Below, in pieces: positions 25,430-33,724 of a stretch of 64,000 nt of DNA (its first letter is position 1; every line of letters starts with the position of its first letter). The notes below the pieces were generated by a model. It saw only the letters and a list, made by a program, of their open reading frames with translations, searched no databases and was not told where the DNA came from. The stretch spans positions 62,001 to 126,000 of the forward strand of contig DATAUC010000048.1 of NCBI GenBank assembly GCA_036268485.1, read 5' to 3'. Both the position numbers and the translations under genes were made by a program. This stretch comes from Bog-473 sp036268485. GTDB lineage: Bacteria > Actinomycetota > Acidimicrobiia > Acidimicrobiales > RAAP-2.

Positions 25430-26584
25430 CTATGCAGCCGCGGTGGACACGCGGGTGGAAGTCGTGGGGGTCTTGCCGTCGTCCCATTCGTCGTTGACGT
25501 TGTGCGAGCTGACGGCGTTCTTGCGGGACAGGCCGAAGATGGTGATGCAGTAGCTGACGAGGACCACGAAGAGCACGACCACGCCGGCGTCACCACCGAT
25601 GGCGTTCTGGCCCGCAAAGCAACCGGCACCGACCAGGGCCGCCGCCGGCATGGTGACGAACCAGGTGAAGACCATGCGGCGGAAGATGCTCCAGCGCACC
25701 GGCTGACGCCGACCGACGCCGGCGCCCACAACGGAGCCGCCGCAGACCTGCGTGGTGGACAGCGGGATGCCGAAGTGGGTGGAGGCCAGAATCACGGCGG
25801 CCGATGAGGCTTCGGCGGCGAAGCCCTGGGGCGTTTCAATCTCGATCAGTCCCTTACCCAGGGTACGGATGATGCGCCAGCCACCGATGTAGGTGCCCAG
25901 GGCGATGGAGATGGCGCACAGGATGATGACCCAGTCCGGCGTGGACGCCGTCTTGCCGATGGTCCCGTTGGCCACCAGGGCCAGGGTGAGGATGCCCATG
26001 GTCTTCTGGGCGTCGTTGGTGCCGTGGGCCAGTGACACCATGGCGGCCGATCCGATCTGGCCGACCCGGAAGGACTTCTTGCGCACCCCGTCCCTCGCTT
26101 TGTGGGTGATCCGATAGGCCAGCACAGTGCCCAGGGCGGCGACGGCCACGGCGAAAATGGGGGCGAAGATGGCCGGGATGAACACCTTGCCGGCCACGCC
26201 GGACCAGATCACCGAACTCCCGCCGGCGTGCACCAACATGGCGCCGACCACGCCGCCGATGAGGGCGTGCGAGGAACTCGAGGGCATGCCGACGTACCAG
26301 GTGGTGATGTTCCAAGCGATGCCACCGGCCAATCCGGCGAAGACCACGGCCAGGGTGACCGATCCCTGATTGACGATGCCCGAGGCGATGGTGGCCGCCA
26401 CCGAGAGCGAGAGGAAGGCGCCCACCAGGTTCAGGACAGCCGACATCCCGACCGCCGTCTTCGGTTTGAGCGCCCCGGTGGCGATGGAGGTGGCTACCGC
26501 ATTGGCCGAGTCGTGAAACCCATTGGTGAAGTCGAAGGCCAAGCCCGTGACCACCACCATGACAAGAATGAATGTGTTACCCAC
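25430..26584 (-). CDS. pit: PiT-family inorganic phosphate transporter
   Basis: 384 residues. The two PiT signatures are present: GFHDSANAVATSIATGAL near residue 22 and LAHGTNDAQKTMGIL in the middle, the inverted repeat of the family. About ten membrane segments. It carries phosphate (or metal-phosphate) driven by the ion gradient, a low-affinity route beside the two high-affinity Pst systems. GTG start at 26584. Three PHO-box-like 11-mers lie 52-84 bp upstream. First gene of a three-gene operon with the 86- and 158-residue proteins. Confidence 0.94.
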   Translation of the reverse strand: MGNTFILVMVVVTGLAFDFTNGFHDSANAVATSIATGALKPKTAVGMSAVLNLVGAFLSLSVAATIASGIVNQGSVTLAVVFAGLAGGIAWNITTWYVGMPSSSSHALIGGVVGAMLVHAGGSSVIWSGVAGKVFIPAIFAPIFAVAVAALGTVLAYRITHKARDGVRKKSFRVGQIGSAAMVSLAHGTNDAQKTMGILTLALVANGTIGKTASTPDWVIILCAISIALGTYIGGWRIIRTLGKGLIEIETPQGFAAEASSAAVILASTHFGIPLSTTQVCGGSVVGAGVGRRQPVRWSIFRRMVFTWFVTMPAAALVGAGCFAGQNAIGGDAGVVVLFVVLVSYCITIFGLSRKNAVSSHNVNDEWDDGKTPTTSTRVSTAAA

Positions 26585-26635
26585 ATCTGCACTTGTACCA
26601 GGGGGTTTCTCTCAGGTCACCAGGGAACCGGGGTG

Positions 26636-26668
26636 GTTCGCCACAAGTTCATTTCTCGTTCATCGCCG
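26636..26668. promoter_or_regulatory. Triple 11-bp PHO-box-like repeat upstream of pit
   Basis: On the plus strand GTTCGCCACAA (26636-26646), GTTCATTTCTC (26647-26657) and GTTCATCGCCG (26658-26668) follow each other with no gap. The orientation points away from pit, and no -10 stands 5 bp after the last unit, so it is more likely an operator than a promoter element for a rightward transcript. It lies upstream of the leftward pit gene. Confidence 0.6.
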
Positions 26669-26702
26669 TGCCACGTGCGTCTCGTGGAGTTAGCAATCTC
26701 GC

Positions 26703-27110
26703 TCACGAAGCGATGGGTACCCATAGCTCGATCTGGTTGTGGCGCCGGTAGAACTCGACCAACGGCCGGGACGGATCGACAGCCACCAAGGCTTTGAGCT
26801 CTTCCATGCCGGGCCCGATCAGCCCATAGGACCCGGGCGCATCGCCGCCGATGCGCCCCCGCATGTACCGGCCGCCGGGCAACGTACCCACCACCAGGCC
26901 AAGCGCAGGAGCATCGTCGTCCGGACCGATCGGGGTGCAGGCCGAATAGGTGTTCGTGAGCTCATCGGCCAACCCGTACAGCTTGCGGCCATGGCCGCTC
27001 ACCAGGTGTTGAAACGATGGCCAGATCGCCTGAATGTGGGCCAGATCGTCGACCGTCGACCGTCGCATGACCGCGACATCGTCCCGGTCAATGGGGCCGG
27101 GCCGGGCCAC
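26703..27110 (-). CDS. GyrI-like/effector-binding domain protein
   Basis: 135 residues. The GyrI-like (AraC effector-binding) fold is suggested by LGLVVGTLPGGRYMRGRI in the centre and by the end RPLVEFYRRHNQIELWVPI, with an aromatic ligand pocket and the Glu of IELWVP. Such domains bind small molecules, sometimes as stand-alone proteins. No DNA-binding domain is attached. The GTG at 27110 is 20 bp after the WS/DGAT stop, so it may belong to that operon. A shorter start at an internal ATG (MRRSTVDDLA) is possible. Confidence 0.6.
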   Translation of the reverse strand: MARPGPIDRDDVAVMRRSTVDDLAHIQAIWPSFQHLVSGHGRKLYGLADELTNTYSACTPIGPDDDAPALGLVVGTLPGGRYMRGRIGGDAPGSYGLIGPGMEELKALVAVDPSRPLVEFYRRHNQIELWVPIAS

Positions 27111-27130
27111 AAAGACTGAGGCCGCGGGAC

Positions 27131-28528
27131 CTACTCGCAGAGCTTCACCATCTGCGTCATGCCGTCCTCTATGGCGCCGGTGAGCACGTCCATGTCGCTC
27201 GTCGTGTCGTAGTCGCCGGTGATCCCGAAGTTGACCTCACCGTCGTAGGAGAAGATGGCGATGCCGATGCGGATCTGCCCACCCAGGGGCACGTAGGGGA
27301 AGGCGCGGAGCATGCGCCGTCCCGCTGCATACAGCGGGAACTGCGGCCCCGGCACGTTGGTGGTGACCGTGTTGACGTTGCGCTGGGCCGCCCGGGTGGC
27401 CAGCCGCATGCCCATGGCCAGCAACATGGGCGGCGCGAAGCCGGACATGGAGGTCAACGCCTCGCCGGCCACGGCCTGCTTGGAGTCCTTCAGCCCGTCC
27501 ATCTGCACCGTGATGGCGTGCAGCCGTTCGGCCGGATCGTCGATGTTGACCGGGAGTTCGGCGAACATGGCCGACACCTTGTTCTCGAAGGTGCCATCGC
27601 CAACCGCCTTGCCCGACACATCGCGTGGCCGCACCGACACCGGCACCAGCGTGCGCACCACGCGGTCGATCTCCTCGCCCCTCGACAACAAGAGTTCGCG
27701 GAAGCCGTTGGTTATGGAAGCCAGCACCACGTCGTTGAAGGTGCCGCCCAGGCCCTTGCGCACCGTCTTGATGTCGTCCACCGACGTGGAGGCCCAACCG
27801 TAGCGACGGTGCGGTCCGATGGGTCCGTTCAAGCTGCTGACCGGGGTCGGTCGGACCAGGCCGCCCATGGCGACCACGCCGGTGGCCACCTCCTTGGCGT
27901 AACTGGCCGCCTGACGCAGGACGCGGGTCGAAGCCCGCGCCGCCCGCAATTGCTCGTAGGGACTGCGCACCATGTTGACCACGGCGTCGGTGGCCAGTTT
28001 GGCCCCGGTCGGGGTGGGTCGCGGTGTCCACGGCGCCACTTCTGGGCGGGTCACCTCGGGGGAGAGGTCCATGATGACGGCCAGCAGGTCGGTTCCGGCC
28101 ACGCCGTCGACCATGGCGTGGTGGGTTTTGGACAACATGGCCCAGCGCCCGTCCTCGAGGCCCTCGACCACCCAGATCTCCCACAAGGACTTGGAGCGGT
28201 CGAGCTGCTGGGACATGACCCGCCCGACCAGCTTGCGCAGTTCGGACTCGCCGCCCGGGGTGGGCAGGGCGGTGTGGCGCAGGTGGTACTCAATGTTGAA
28301 GTGGGGATCGTCCACCCAGACTGGCCGGCCCAGATCGAAGGGCACGAACTGCACCACCTGGCGGTAGCGGGGCACCAGGCCCAACTTGGCGTCGACCATG
28401 GCGACGATCTCGGAGAAGGGCGGCTGGGGCCCTTCGAAGATGGCCACCGAGGCGATGTGCATGTGCGAGACGTCGTCCTCAATGTGGAGGAACGAAGCAT
28501 CCAGCGGACTCAATCGGTCAGGGCTCAC
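27131..28528 (-). CDS. Wax ester synthase/diacylglycerol acyltransferase (WS/DGAT)
   Basis: 465 residues. The active-site motif HHxxxDG is seen at His136-His137-Asp141 in KTHHAMVDG. The N-terminal LSPLDASFLHIED and the C-terminal NVPGPQFPLYAAGRRM are family hallmarks. It joins acyl-CoA to diacylglycerol or fatty alcohol to make storage lipid, at the membrane surface. GTG start follows AGGGAGAG. It lies 89 bp from the patatin gene on the same strand, which suggests a lipid synthesis and turnover pair. Confidence 0.93.
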   Translation of the reverse strand: MSPDRLSPLDASFLHIEDDVSHMHIASVAIFEGPQPPFSEIVAMVDAKLGLVPRYRQVVQFVPFDLGRPVWVDDPHFNIEYHLRHTALPTPGGESELRKLVGRVMSQQLDRSKSLWEIWVVEGLEDGRWAMLSKTHHAMVDGVAGTDLLAVIMDLSPEVTRPEVAPWTPRPTPTGAKLATDAVVNMVRSPYEQLRAARASTRVLRQAASYAKEVATGVVAMGGLVRPTPVSSLNGPIGPHRRYGWASTSVDDIKTVRKGLGGTFNDVVLASITNGFRELLLSRGEEIDRVVRTLVPVSVRPRDVSGKAVGDGTFENKVSAMFAELPVNIDDPAERLHAITVQMDGLKDSKQAVAGEALTSMSGFAPPMLLAMGMRLATRAAQRNVNTVTTNVPGPQFPLYAAGRRMLRAFPYVPLGGQIRIGIAIFSYDGEVNFGITGDYDTTSDMDVLTGAIEDGMTQMVKLCE

Positions 28529-28617
28529 ATGCTCTCCCTTCGAGGGAACTAGAGCCTGGACGGTACCACCGTGGCCGGGTTATTTCTCCTGGTGGAACCC
28601 CCTGGCGGGGGCGAGTC

Positions 28618-29637
28618 CTACTGGGCGATGGCGTCGGGGACGGGCTCACCGAGGTTGGCCAGGAAGGGGTTCGAGAGGACCCGCTTGCGGGTCTCCTCGT
28701 AGGCCGCCTCAATCACCCGTGGTCCCCGGTCTTCGGCCATGGCCCGCAGCCCCATCACGTGGCGTGAGGCCGTGCCCGGCTCCAGGCTGATGACGGCGAT
28801 GCCGTTCTCCTGGAGACGCCGCACTTCGCGCTCCATGCGATTGTGCACGGCCCGCCGCAAGGGGCCGTCAGCCCCGTGGGCGTTGCCGTGGGAGGCCGAC
28901 ATGGAGGAGACGATGACAACGATGTCGAGGTCATCGTCCTTCAGGACGTCGGCGTTGGTGATCGAATGCACGCCGCCGTCCACGTATTCCCTGCCGCCGA
29001 TGACGACCGGCTTGAAGTACCCGGGAATGGCGCATGAGGCCAGCACGGCGGCCGAGAGTCGGGCCGGCGGTGACCCGGCCCGCCCGAAGACGACCCGACC
29101 ACCGTCAGAACGTCGGACCGTGCAGATGCGCAGGCCTTCGGGCCAGGTTTCGCCGATGAATTCGTCCAGGCCGTGAGCCCGGTCGGTGATGTCGATCTGC
29201 CCTCGCGGCACCATGGTCATGGCGGCCACTTCGGGCCGGAAGGCCAGCGGTCGCCGGGCGGTGCGGGCGAGCAACGCCACCGAAGGTGGACGCCACGGGC
29301 GCAGCAGCGACATCACCGAAGGCACCGGCAACGGGCCGGCATCGGCCGGCAGAATTCGTTCCAGCAGGGCGCCACCGCGTCGGGACAACGGAGTGCCGTA
29401 GGTCGACGCGGCCAGATCGGTCGCTGGAACACCGACTCGCAGGGCGGCGCCGGTTACCGAACCGGCGGAGGTACCGACGATGACCGAAGCCTGGCGGGGA
29501 TCCCAGCCGACTTCACGCTCGAGAGCGGCCAGCACGCCGGCTTGATACGCCTGCCCCACCACGCCACCAGCACCGAGTACCAGGCCGATCTTCGGCCGAT
29601 TCCGATCCGCTGAGCCACCGCGCAATATCCGCACCAC
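28618..29637 (-). CDS. Patatin-like phospholipase (RssA type)
   Basis: 339 residues. The patatin dyad is Ser57 in GTSAGS and Asp in YVDGGVHSITNADVL. The oxyanion-hole glycines are in LVLGAGGVVGQAY. It hydrolyses acyl esters of lipids in the cytoplasm or at the membrane. It stands directly upstream of WS/DGAT on the same strand. The 68-residue C-terminal part after the domain is polar and charged. The start MVRILRGGSADR at 29637 gives a short basic leader before the first strand. Confidence 0.88.
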   Translation of the reverse strand: MVRILRGGSADRNRPKIGLVLGAGGVVGQAYQAGVLAALEREVGWDPRQASVIVGTSAGSVTGAALRVGVPATDLAASTYGTPLSRRGGALLERILPADAGPLPVPSVMSLLRPWRPPSVALLARTARRPLAFRPEVAAMTMVPRGQIDITDRAHGLDEFIGETWPEGLRICTVRRSDGGRVVFGRAGSPPARLSAAVLASCAIPGYFKPVVIGGREYVDGGVHSITNADVLKDDDLDIVVIVSSMSASHGNAHGADGPLRRAVHNRMEREVRRLQENGIAVISLEPGTASRHVMGLRAMAEDRGPRVIEAAYEETRKRVLSNPFLANLGEPVPDAIAQ

Positions 29638-29677
29638 CCCTGTTTACCCGCTCGTGACTCGAATCACACGCCACGAA

Positions 29678-30454
29678 TCAGCGCCATGACGGCTGGCCCA
29701 TGGGTGGCAAATGTGCATCGAGCATTGCAGCCAGGGACCGCACCTTGGCACCCGACAAGGGTCCCGGCTCTCGTATCTTCCTGGCCAGCGCTTTCGGAGC
29801 GGTGATCCACACGCCGAGGTGCTGATGGGGCCGACCGGCCAGTAGCTTGAGCGTGGTGCCCAATGTCCAATCCCCATCGACGAAGACGAGGGCCGGGTGG
29901 ACTGGGACAGACGGGTCGGCGATGAGCTGCTTGACCGGTATGAGCGATTGATAGGCCGCCTCGATCTCTGCCGTCCGGTCGACTCCGTTCACGAACAATC
30001 GCCGTCGATCGTTGAAGAGCCCGGCCGTGTTCTTGTACTCGATCGTCCCGGTCCAATGTTTGGTGTCAATCAGCCACACGCCCGAGGAGGCCACCACGAG
30101 GTGATCGATGTTGCCCCGACCACCGGGCACCTGTCGATCGTTGGCGATGATCTCCCCCGCGGTGAGCGTACGTTGCAGGAATTCGCCGATGATGTGTTCG
30201 CCCACCGCACCCTTCTGCCAGTTCGGGTCTCTGGTGCGGGTCGCCCGCCGTTGGGCCGAAGCCCCGCCTACTGGATTGACCAATCGGGAGGGCGGTGCCG
30301 GACGACAGCCGACGCAGACGACCTTCTTGATGTCGGGGTCGTACCACGCCAAGTCGCGCTGCTCAATGGTGCGACCGCACGCGAGGCAGTGGCCCCGCCA
30401 ACGCAGTGACTGAAACCGAGCGTTCGGCCCTATGTGTTGCTCTATGCGTGTCAC
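29678..30454 (-). CDS. NERD (nuclease-related domain) protein with zinc finger
   Basis: 258 residues. A CxxC pair near residue 24 (CLACG) and a second near residue 47 (CVGC) form an N-terminal zinc-finger-like module. The NERD core follows: KGAVGEHIIGEFLQRTL, then GNIDHLVVASSGVWLIDTKHWTG, whose Asp and D/E-x-K residues match the restriction-endonuclease-like active site. It may cut or bind DNA. It is a stand-alone gene. Function in the cell is unknown. Confidence 0.8.
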   Translation of the reverse strand: MTRIEQHIGPNARFQSLRWRGHCLACGRTIEQRDLAWYDPDIKKVVCVGCRPAPPSRLVNPVGGASAQRRATRTRDPNWQKGAVGEHIIGEFLQRTLTAGEIIANDRQVPGGRGNIDHLVVASSGVWLIDTKHWTGTIEYKNTAGLFNDRRRLFVNGVDRTAEIEAAYQSLIPVKQLIADPSVPVHPALVFVDGDWTLGTTLKLLAGRPHQHLGVWITAPKALARKIREPGPLSGAKVRSLAAMLDAHLPPMGQPSWR

Positions 30455-30565
30455 CGGTGCCCCCTGCGTCGAATGTACGACGCCACGGAGGCAGTGTGAA
30501 TAGGCCGAAAGAACCTGATTGGTTACGGCGCAGCCCAGGTCAGCCCGGAAACGACAGCGAGGTGC

Positions 30566-31132
30566 TCAGCAGGTAAAGGAACCCGAGACGGCCGCACCCT
30601 GCAGGTCGGTCCCGGTGAAGGTGCCGCTTTTCTGATTGGCCGCGATGGTCCCCGTGTTCTTGGTGGCGTCGCTCCCGGACCCGCCGACCGTGAAGGCCAG
30701 GACCGCGTTGGCGAAGGTTGAGGATCCCGACTTCGCCTCGAGCCCGAAGTAATTCGGCTTGGCACCCTTGTAGGAGTAGGCGTCGACGACGACACCGGCG
30801 TTGACGGTAAAGAATCCGCCTGTGGTGGCGCAGGTGCCGCCCTTAATCACTGTGTTGGCTGTGCCCACCGTGATCTTGACTACGGCCGACCCGGTGCAGA
30901 ACGTCTGTGTTACGCCCTTCGATCCCGGCTTGAAGCTGCTGCAACCAGCAGTCGCGGTCGCCTTCTTGGTCGGCTTCTTGGGGTGCTTTGCCTTGTGGGC
31001 ATCGACCGCCTTCACCGAAGCACCGGCGGAGACCCCAATCATGCTCAACGAGAAGGAACTCAAGGCAACGACGCCGCCGGCTGCGACCAGAGTCCGGAGG
31101 AGGCGCGCGTGACGGCGTGAATAACTGAGCAT
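30566..31132 (-). CDS. Secreted protein of unknown function
   Basis: 188 residues from the ATG at 31132, which has GGAGAG just before it; an ATG at 31144 is also in frame. The signal peptide is MLSYSRRHARLLRTLVAAGG with a hydrophobic core ending in GVSAGASVKA. A Lys-rich stretch (KAKHPKKPTKKA) follows. The mature domain is rich in Thr, Gly and Ala with four cysteines, including the last residue of the protein. No family recognised. A promoter with four 11-bp repeats lies directly upstream. The 111-bp gap to the NERD gene holds nothing obvious. Confidence 0.72.
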   Translation of the reverse strand: MLSYSRRHARLLRTLVAAGGVVALSSFSLSMIGVSAGASVKAVDAHKAKHPKKPTKKATATAGCSSFKPGSKGVTQTFCTGSAVVKITVGTANTVIKGGTCATTGGFFTVNAGVVVDAYSYKGAKPNYFGLEAKSGSSTFANAVLAFTVGGSGSDATKNTGTIAANQKSGTFTGTDLQGAAVSGSFTC

Positions 31133-31163
31133 GAGACTCTCCATTCAGGCGAGGAAGCATGTG

Positions 31164-31213
31164 ACGCTACAAACGGGACCAGTGAGTCACCCGAGTGTGA
31201 CCAGGGAATCACC
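31164..31213 (-). promoter_or_regulatory. Four tandem 11-bp GGTSxxx repeats and -10
   Basis: On the minus strand four gapless 11-bp units start GGT at 31213, 31202, 31191 and 31180: GGTGATTCCCT, GGTCACACTCG, GGTGACTCACT and GGTCCCGTTTG. TAGCGT (31169-31164) follows at once as likely -10. The 11-bp period is that of PHO boxes, but the units are GGT(C/G) rather than GTTC and the distance to the -10 differs. Confidence 0.55.
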
Positions 31214-31372
31214 AGATCAAAAGGCAAAGTTGGCCACGCACCGTTACTGTTTCCTCGGCATGAATTGCGCTCTTTAGCCTGGCTTCGCCCTCAACCGGCG
31301 TGTAATTTAGGTGCTGAAGTCGCTGGGCGAACGGGAGTCCAGGGCACCCCCAAACCAAAGGTGGAAAACACT

Positions 31373-31531
31373 ATGAAGATGCGAAACAAGGTTCTTGCAG
31401 CGGGCGGCATTCTGGCGGCTGCATCTGGTGCGGTTGTCGCACTCGTGGCCACTGCGGCGCCGGCTGGCGCGACGATTGTCATCACGCCCATCATCGACTA
31501 CATCATCCACGGCAGCCTGTTCCTCTTCTAG
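31373..31531 (+). CDS. Tiny secreted hydrophobic peptide
   Basis: 52 residues. The whole N-terminal part is a signal peptide (MKMRNKVLAAGGILAAAS, core, APAGA), leaving a mature peptide of about 20 residues, TIVITPIIDYIIHGSLFLF, which is strongly hydrophobic with one Asp and one His. ATG 31373 has GGTGG at a proper distance. A possible -10 (TAATTT, near 31307) lies in the 65-bp leader. A strong hairpin follows 33 bp downstream. No cysteine, so it is not a disulfide peptide. It could be a membrane-active or signalling peptide; nothing similar recognised. Confidence 0.55.
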   Translation: MKMRNKVLAAGGILAAASGAVVALVATAAPAGATIVITPIIDYIIHGSLFLF

Positions 31532-31564
31532 AGCTCTTCCGCCGCAGGGCGGTTTGCGAACTAC

Positions 31565-31599
31565 ACAATCCGCTGGGCGATGTTGGCCCGGCGGATTGT
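31565..31599 (+). terminator. Long hairpin after the tiny peptide gene
   Basis: ACAATCCGC (31565-31573) pairs with GCGGATTGT (31591-31599), and TGGGC with GCCCG inside, giving a 14-bp stem with one wobble and a 7-nt loop. No U-run follows, so it may be a Rho-independent-like stop or an RNA stabiliser for the short mRNA at 31373. Confidence 0.5.
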
Positions 31600-31776
31600 C
31601 GCGTGAGGACGCAGATCTGAAGGGGGTGGTGAGGCCACGACGAGCGAGCCATCAGGCGCGATACAACGGCCGAGACTCAGAGGGGGTTGCTCGATAGAGA
31701 TCAGCCCGAACGGGCCGCCAGCCGAACCAGGTCAGTGCGCCCCGCTTCAGCGGGCGCACCAACCAGGAAGGCGCAA

Positions 31777-32211
31777 TTACGCGGCGGTCAAGCTCCGCGA
31801 GGCGATGGTCTCATGGACCGTCTCGGCTACGGCCGGCGCCAGGTTGAGGATCTGGCGGAACTCGCGGGGCGAACCGACGTAGATGTCCATGTCGGAGGTA
31901 GCGGTCACGGTGGCGTTGCGCCGACCCCGACCTCTGTCCTGCACGAGCGCCATCTCGCCCACCAGGTCGCCCTGGCCGACGGTGGCGATGACGTGGCCAC
32001 CCTGGGCCACATCGGCGGTGCCGCTGGCCACGATCATGAATTCATCGCCGTGCGATCCCTCGCGCATGAGGACCTTGCCGGCCGGGATGGTGATGCGGGT
32101 CAGCAAGCGTGCGATGTCAGCCAGCTCAGCCCGGCTGGCGTTCGAGAACAGGGCGAAGTCCCGCAGTTCCTGCAGGTTCGATGATTCATTCTTCAGTAGG
32201 CGCAATCGCAT
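31777..32211 (-). CDS. Cyclic-nucleotide-binding domain protein
   Basis: 144 residues that are almost all one cNMP-binding domain: FALFSNASRAELADIARL, PAGKVLMREGSHGDEFMIVASG, then the phosphate-binding cassette LVGEMALVQDRGRGRRNATVTA. The cassette has Glu and two Arg, as in cAMP binders (GE-x-AL-RxA). No DNA-binding domain follows, so it is a binding-only protein. It may respond to cyclic nucleotides made by a cyclase such as the one at 38793. It stands alone in divergence to the AAA ATPase gene. Confidence 0.8.
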   Translation of the reverse strand: MRLRLLKNESSNLQELRDFALFSNASRAELADIARLLTRITIPAGKVLMREGSHGDEFMIVASGTADVAQGGHVIATVGQGDLVGEMALVQDRGRGRRNATVTATSDMDIYVGSPREFRQILNLAPAVAETVHETIASRSLTAA

Positions 32212-32349
32212 GGTGACTCCTTTGATAACTGTTGTATCCAGAATGGACCCTACCGGGGAAATCTGTCAACCAGCTCACAGAGATACTTAGCATCACCAGA
32301 AGTGATCATCTCCCTGGGAGAATGGGCTGCCCGGCTCATCTCTCAGACT

Positions 32350-32439
32350 TTCTAAGTCGATACTTAGAAAGCGGGCTCCACTACCCTTCAACTCCCGACC
32401 TCAGCCGCTTTCTCGCATCTTCTAAGGTCTTTTTTAGAA
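32350..32439. promoter_or_regulatory. Two TTCTAA-N8-TTAGAA operator-like palindromes
   Basis: The first site, TTCTAA-N8-TTAGAA, is at 32350-32369; the second, of the same form, at 32420-32439; their starts are 70 bp apart, about seven helical turns. In the first site the palindrome extends to 10 bp per arm. They stand in the AT-richer region between the cNMP-binding gene and the AAA ATPase (start 32476). A further half-site TACTTAG lies near 32284. Likely operators for an unidentified dimeric regulator. Confidence 0.6.
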
Positions 32440-32475
32440 AGCGAGCGCCGAGTACAAACCCGGGGAGGTGGCCGA

Positions 32476-33651
32476 GTGAACAAGCGGGACAACCCGTACA
32501 CGCCGGGGGCGGGTCGCAAGCCCCGGACCCTGGCCGGTCGTGACCAGGACCTCGAGAACTTTCAGTCCCTGGTCGAGCGGCTGAACGCGGGGACCTACGA
32601 GCGCAGCCTCGTCTACACCGGCCTGCGGGGTGTGGGGAAGACAGTCCTGCTCATGGAGTTCGACGTCCTGGCCAGTGAGGCCGGGTGGGCCACGACCGAC
32701 GTGCAGGAGGTGGGCGCCCAGGCGGACTTCCGGGCCACCTTCGCCCGCATGGCGGCACGCCTGCTGACCAACATGAGCCGCCGGCATCGAGCCAAGCAAC
32801 GAATCGAGCGCGCCCTGTCGGTGGTTAAAGCGTTCAGCGTGGCCGTACCCGGAGCGATGGAGGTGCGCATCGACCTGAGTGAAGCAAGGGGAATCGCCGA
32901 CTCAGGCGATCCTGAACAGGACCTGGCCGGACTGCTCAAAGAGATCGGCGAGGTGGCCCAGGCCAATCGGATGGGCGCCCTCTTCCTCATAGATGAGATG
33001 CAGAACCTCAACGCGGAATCCCTCGCCGCCCTTTGTATGGCTTTTCAGGCGGTCAGCCGAGCTGGACTCCCAGTTGCCATGGTGGGGGCGGGGTTGCCCG
33101 ATCTCCGACTCCGGCTGTGGTCGGCCAAGCCGTATGCCGATCGTCTCTTCTCTTACATGGAACTCGGACGTCTCTGCGACATGGCCGGCCGGGCCGCGTT
33201 GGTGGGGCCGGCCGCCGCCGCCGGCATTGCCTTCGATGAGGAAACGGCCCGCCAGGTGGTGACCCAGGCCGCCGGCTTCCCCTATTTCATTCAGGAATAC
33301 GGGCGCGAGCTGTGGAACTACGCCGAGCAGTCGCCCATCACGGTCCATGAACTCGAGGCAGTGAGCCGGATCGTCCAGGACACCCTGGCCCACAGCTTCT
33401 TCGGCACCCGGTTCGAGCTGGCCACCGACACCGAGCAGCGCTACCTCACCGCCATGGCCCTGCTCGGTGAAGGCCCCTATGCCGTGGCCGCCGTCGCCAA
33501 GGAGTTCGGCGTGAACGACCAACGCCGGGTCTCCATGCATCGGGACGCCCTCATCCAAAAGGGCCTCATCTGGAGCCCCCGCCGCGGCCAGGTCGACTTC
33601 ACGGTGCCGCTCTTCGCCGACTTCCTGCGGGAGAGTGCCACCAACGGCTGA
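32476..33651 (+). CDS. Orc1/Cdc6-like AAA ATPase with C-terminal winged helix
   Basis: 391 residues. Walker A GLRGVGKT (residues 49-56), Walker B ALFLIDEMQNLN, and a glycine-rich sensor region AMVGAGLPDLR. The C-terminal part (QRRVSMHRDALIQKGLIWSPRRGQVDFT, core RRGQVDFTVPLFADFLR) looks like a winged helix. This is a widespread actinobacterial ATPase group related to the archaeal ATPase/Orc1 class, of unknown role. GTG start with GGAGGTGGCC before it. Two palindromic operator-like sites lie upstream. It may act on nucleic acid or in regulated protein assembly. Confidence 0.75.
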   Translation: MNKRDNPYTPGAGRKPRTLAGRDQDLENFQSLVERLNAGTYERSLVYTGLRGVGKTVLLMEFDVLASEAGWATTDVQEVGAQADFRATFARMAARLLTNMSRRHRAKQRIERALSVVKAFSVAVPGAMEVRIDLSEARGIADSGDPEQDLAGLLKEIGEVAQANRMGALFLIDEMQNLNAESLAALCMAFQAVSRAGLPVAMVGAGLPDLRLRLWSAKPYADRLFSYMELGRLCDMAGRAALVGPAAAAGIAFDEETARQVVTQAAGFPYFIQEYGRELWNYAEQSPITVHELEAVSRIVQDTLAHSFFGTRFELATDTEQRYLTAMALLGEGPYAVAAVAKEFGVNDQRRVSMHRDALIQKGLIWSPRRGQVDFTVPLFADFLRESATNG

Positions 33652-33724
33652 TGCCGCCTCGGGAAGTTCACCGTCGGGTCATCGCTAACCTTGCCCGTGG
33701 GGGTCACGCCGAAGGAGTGCAGTG

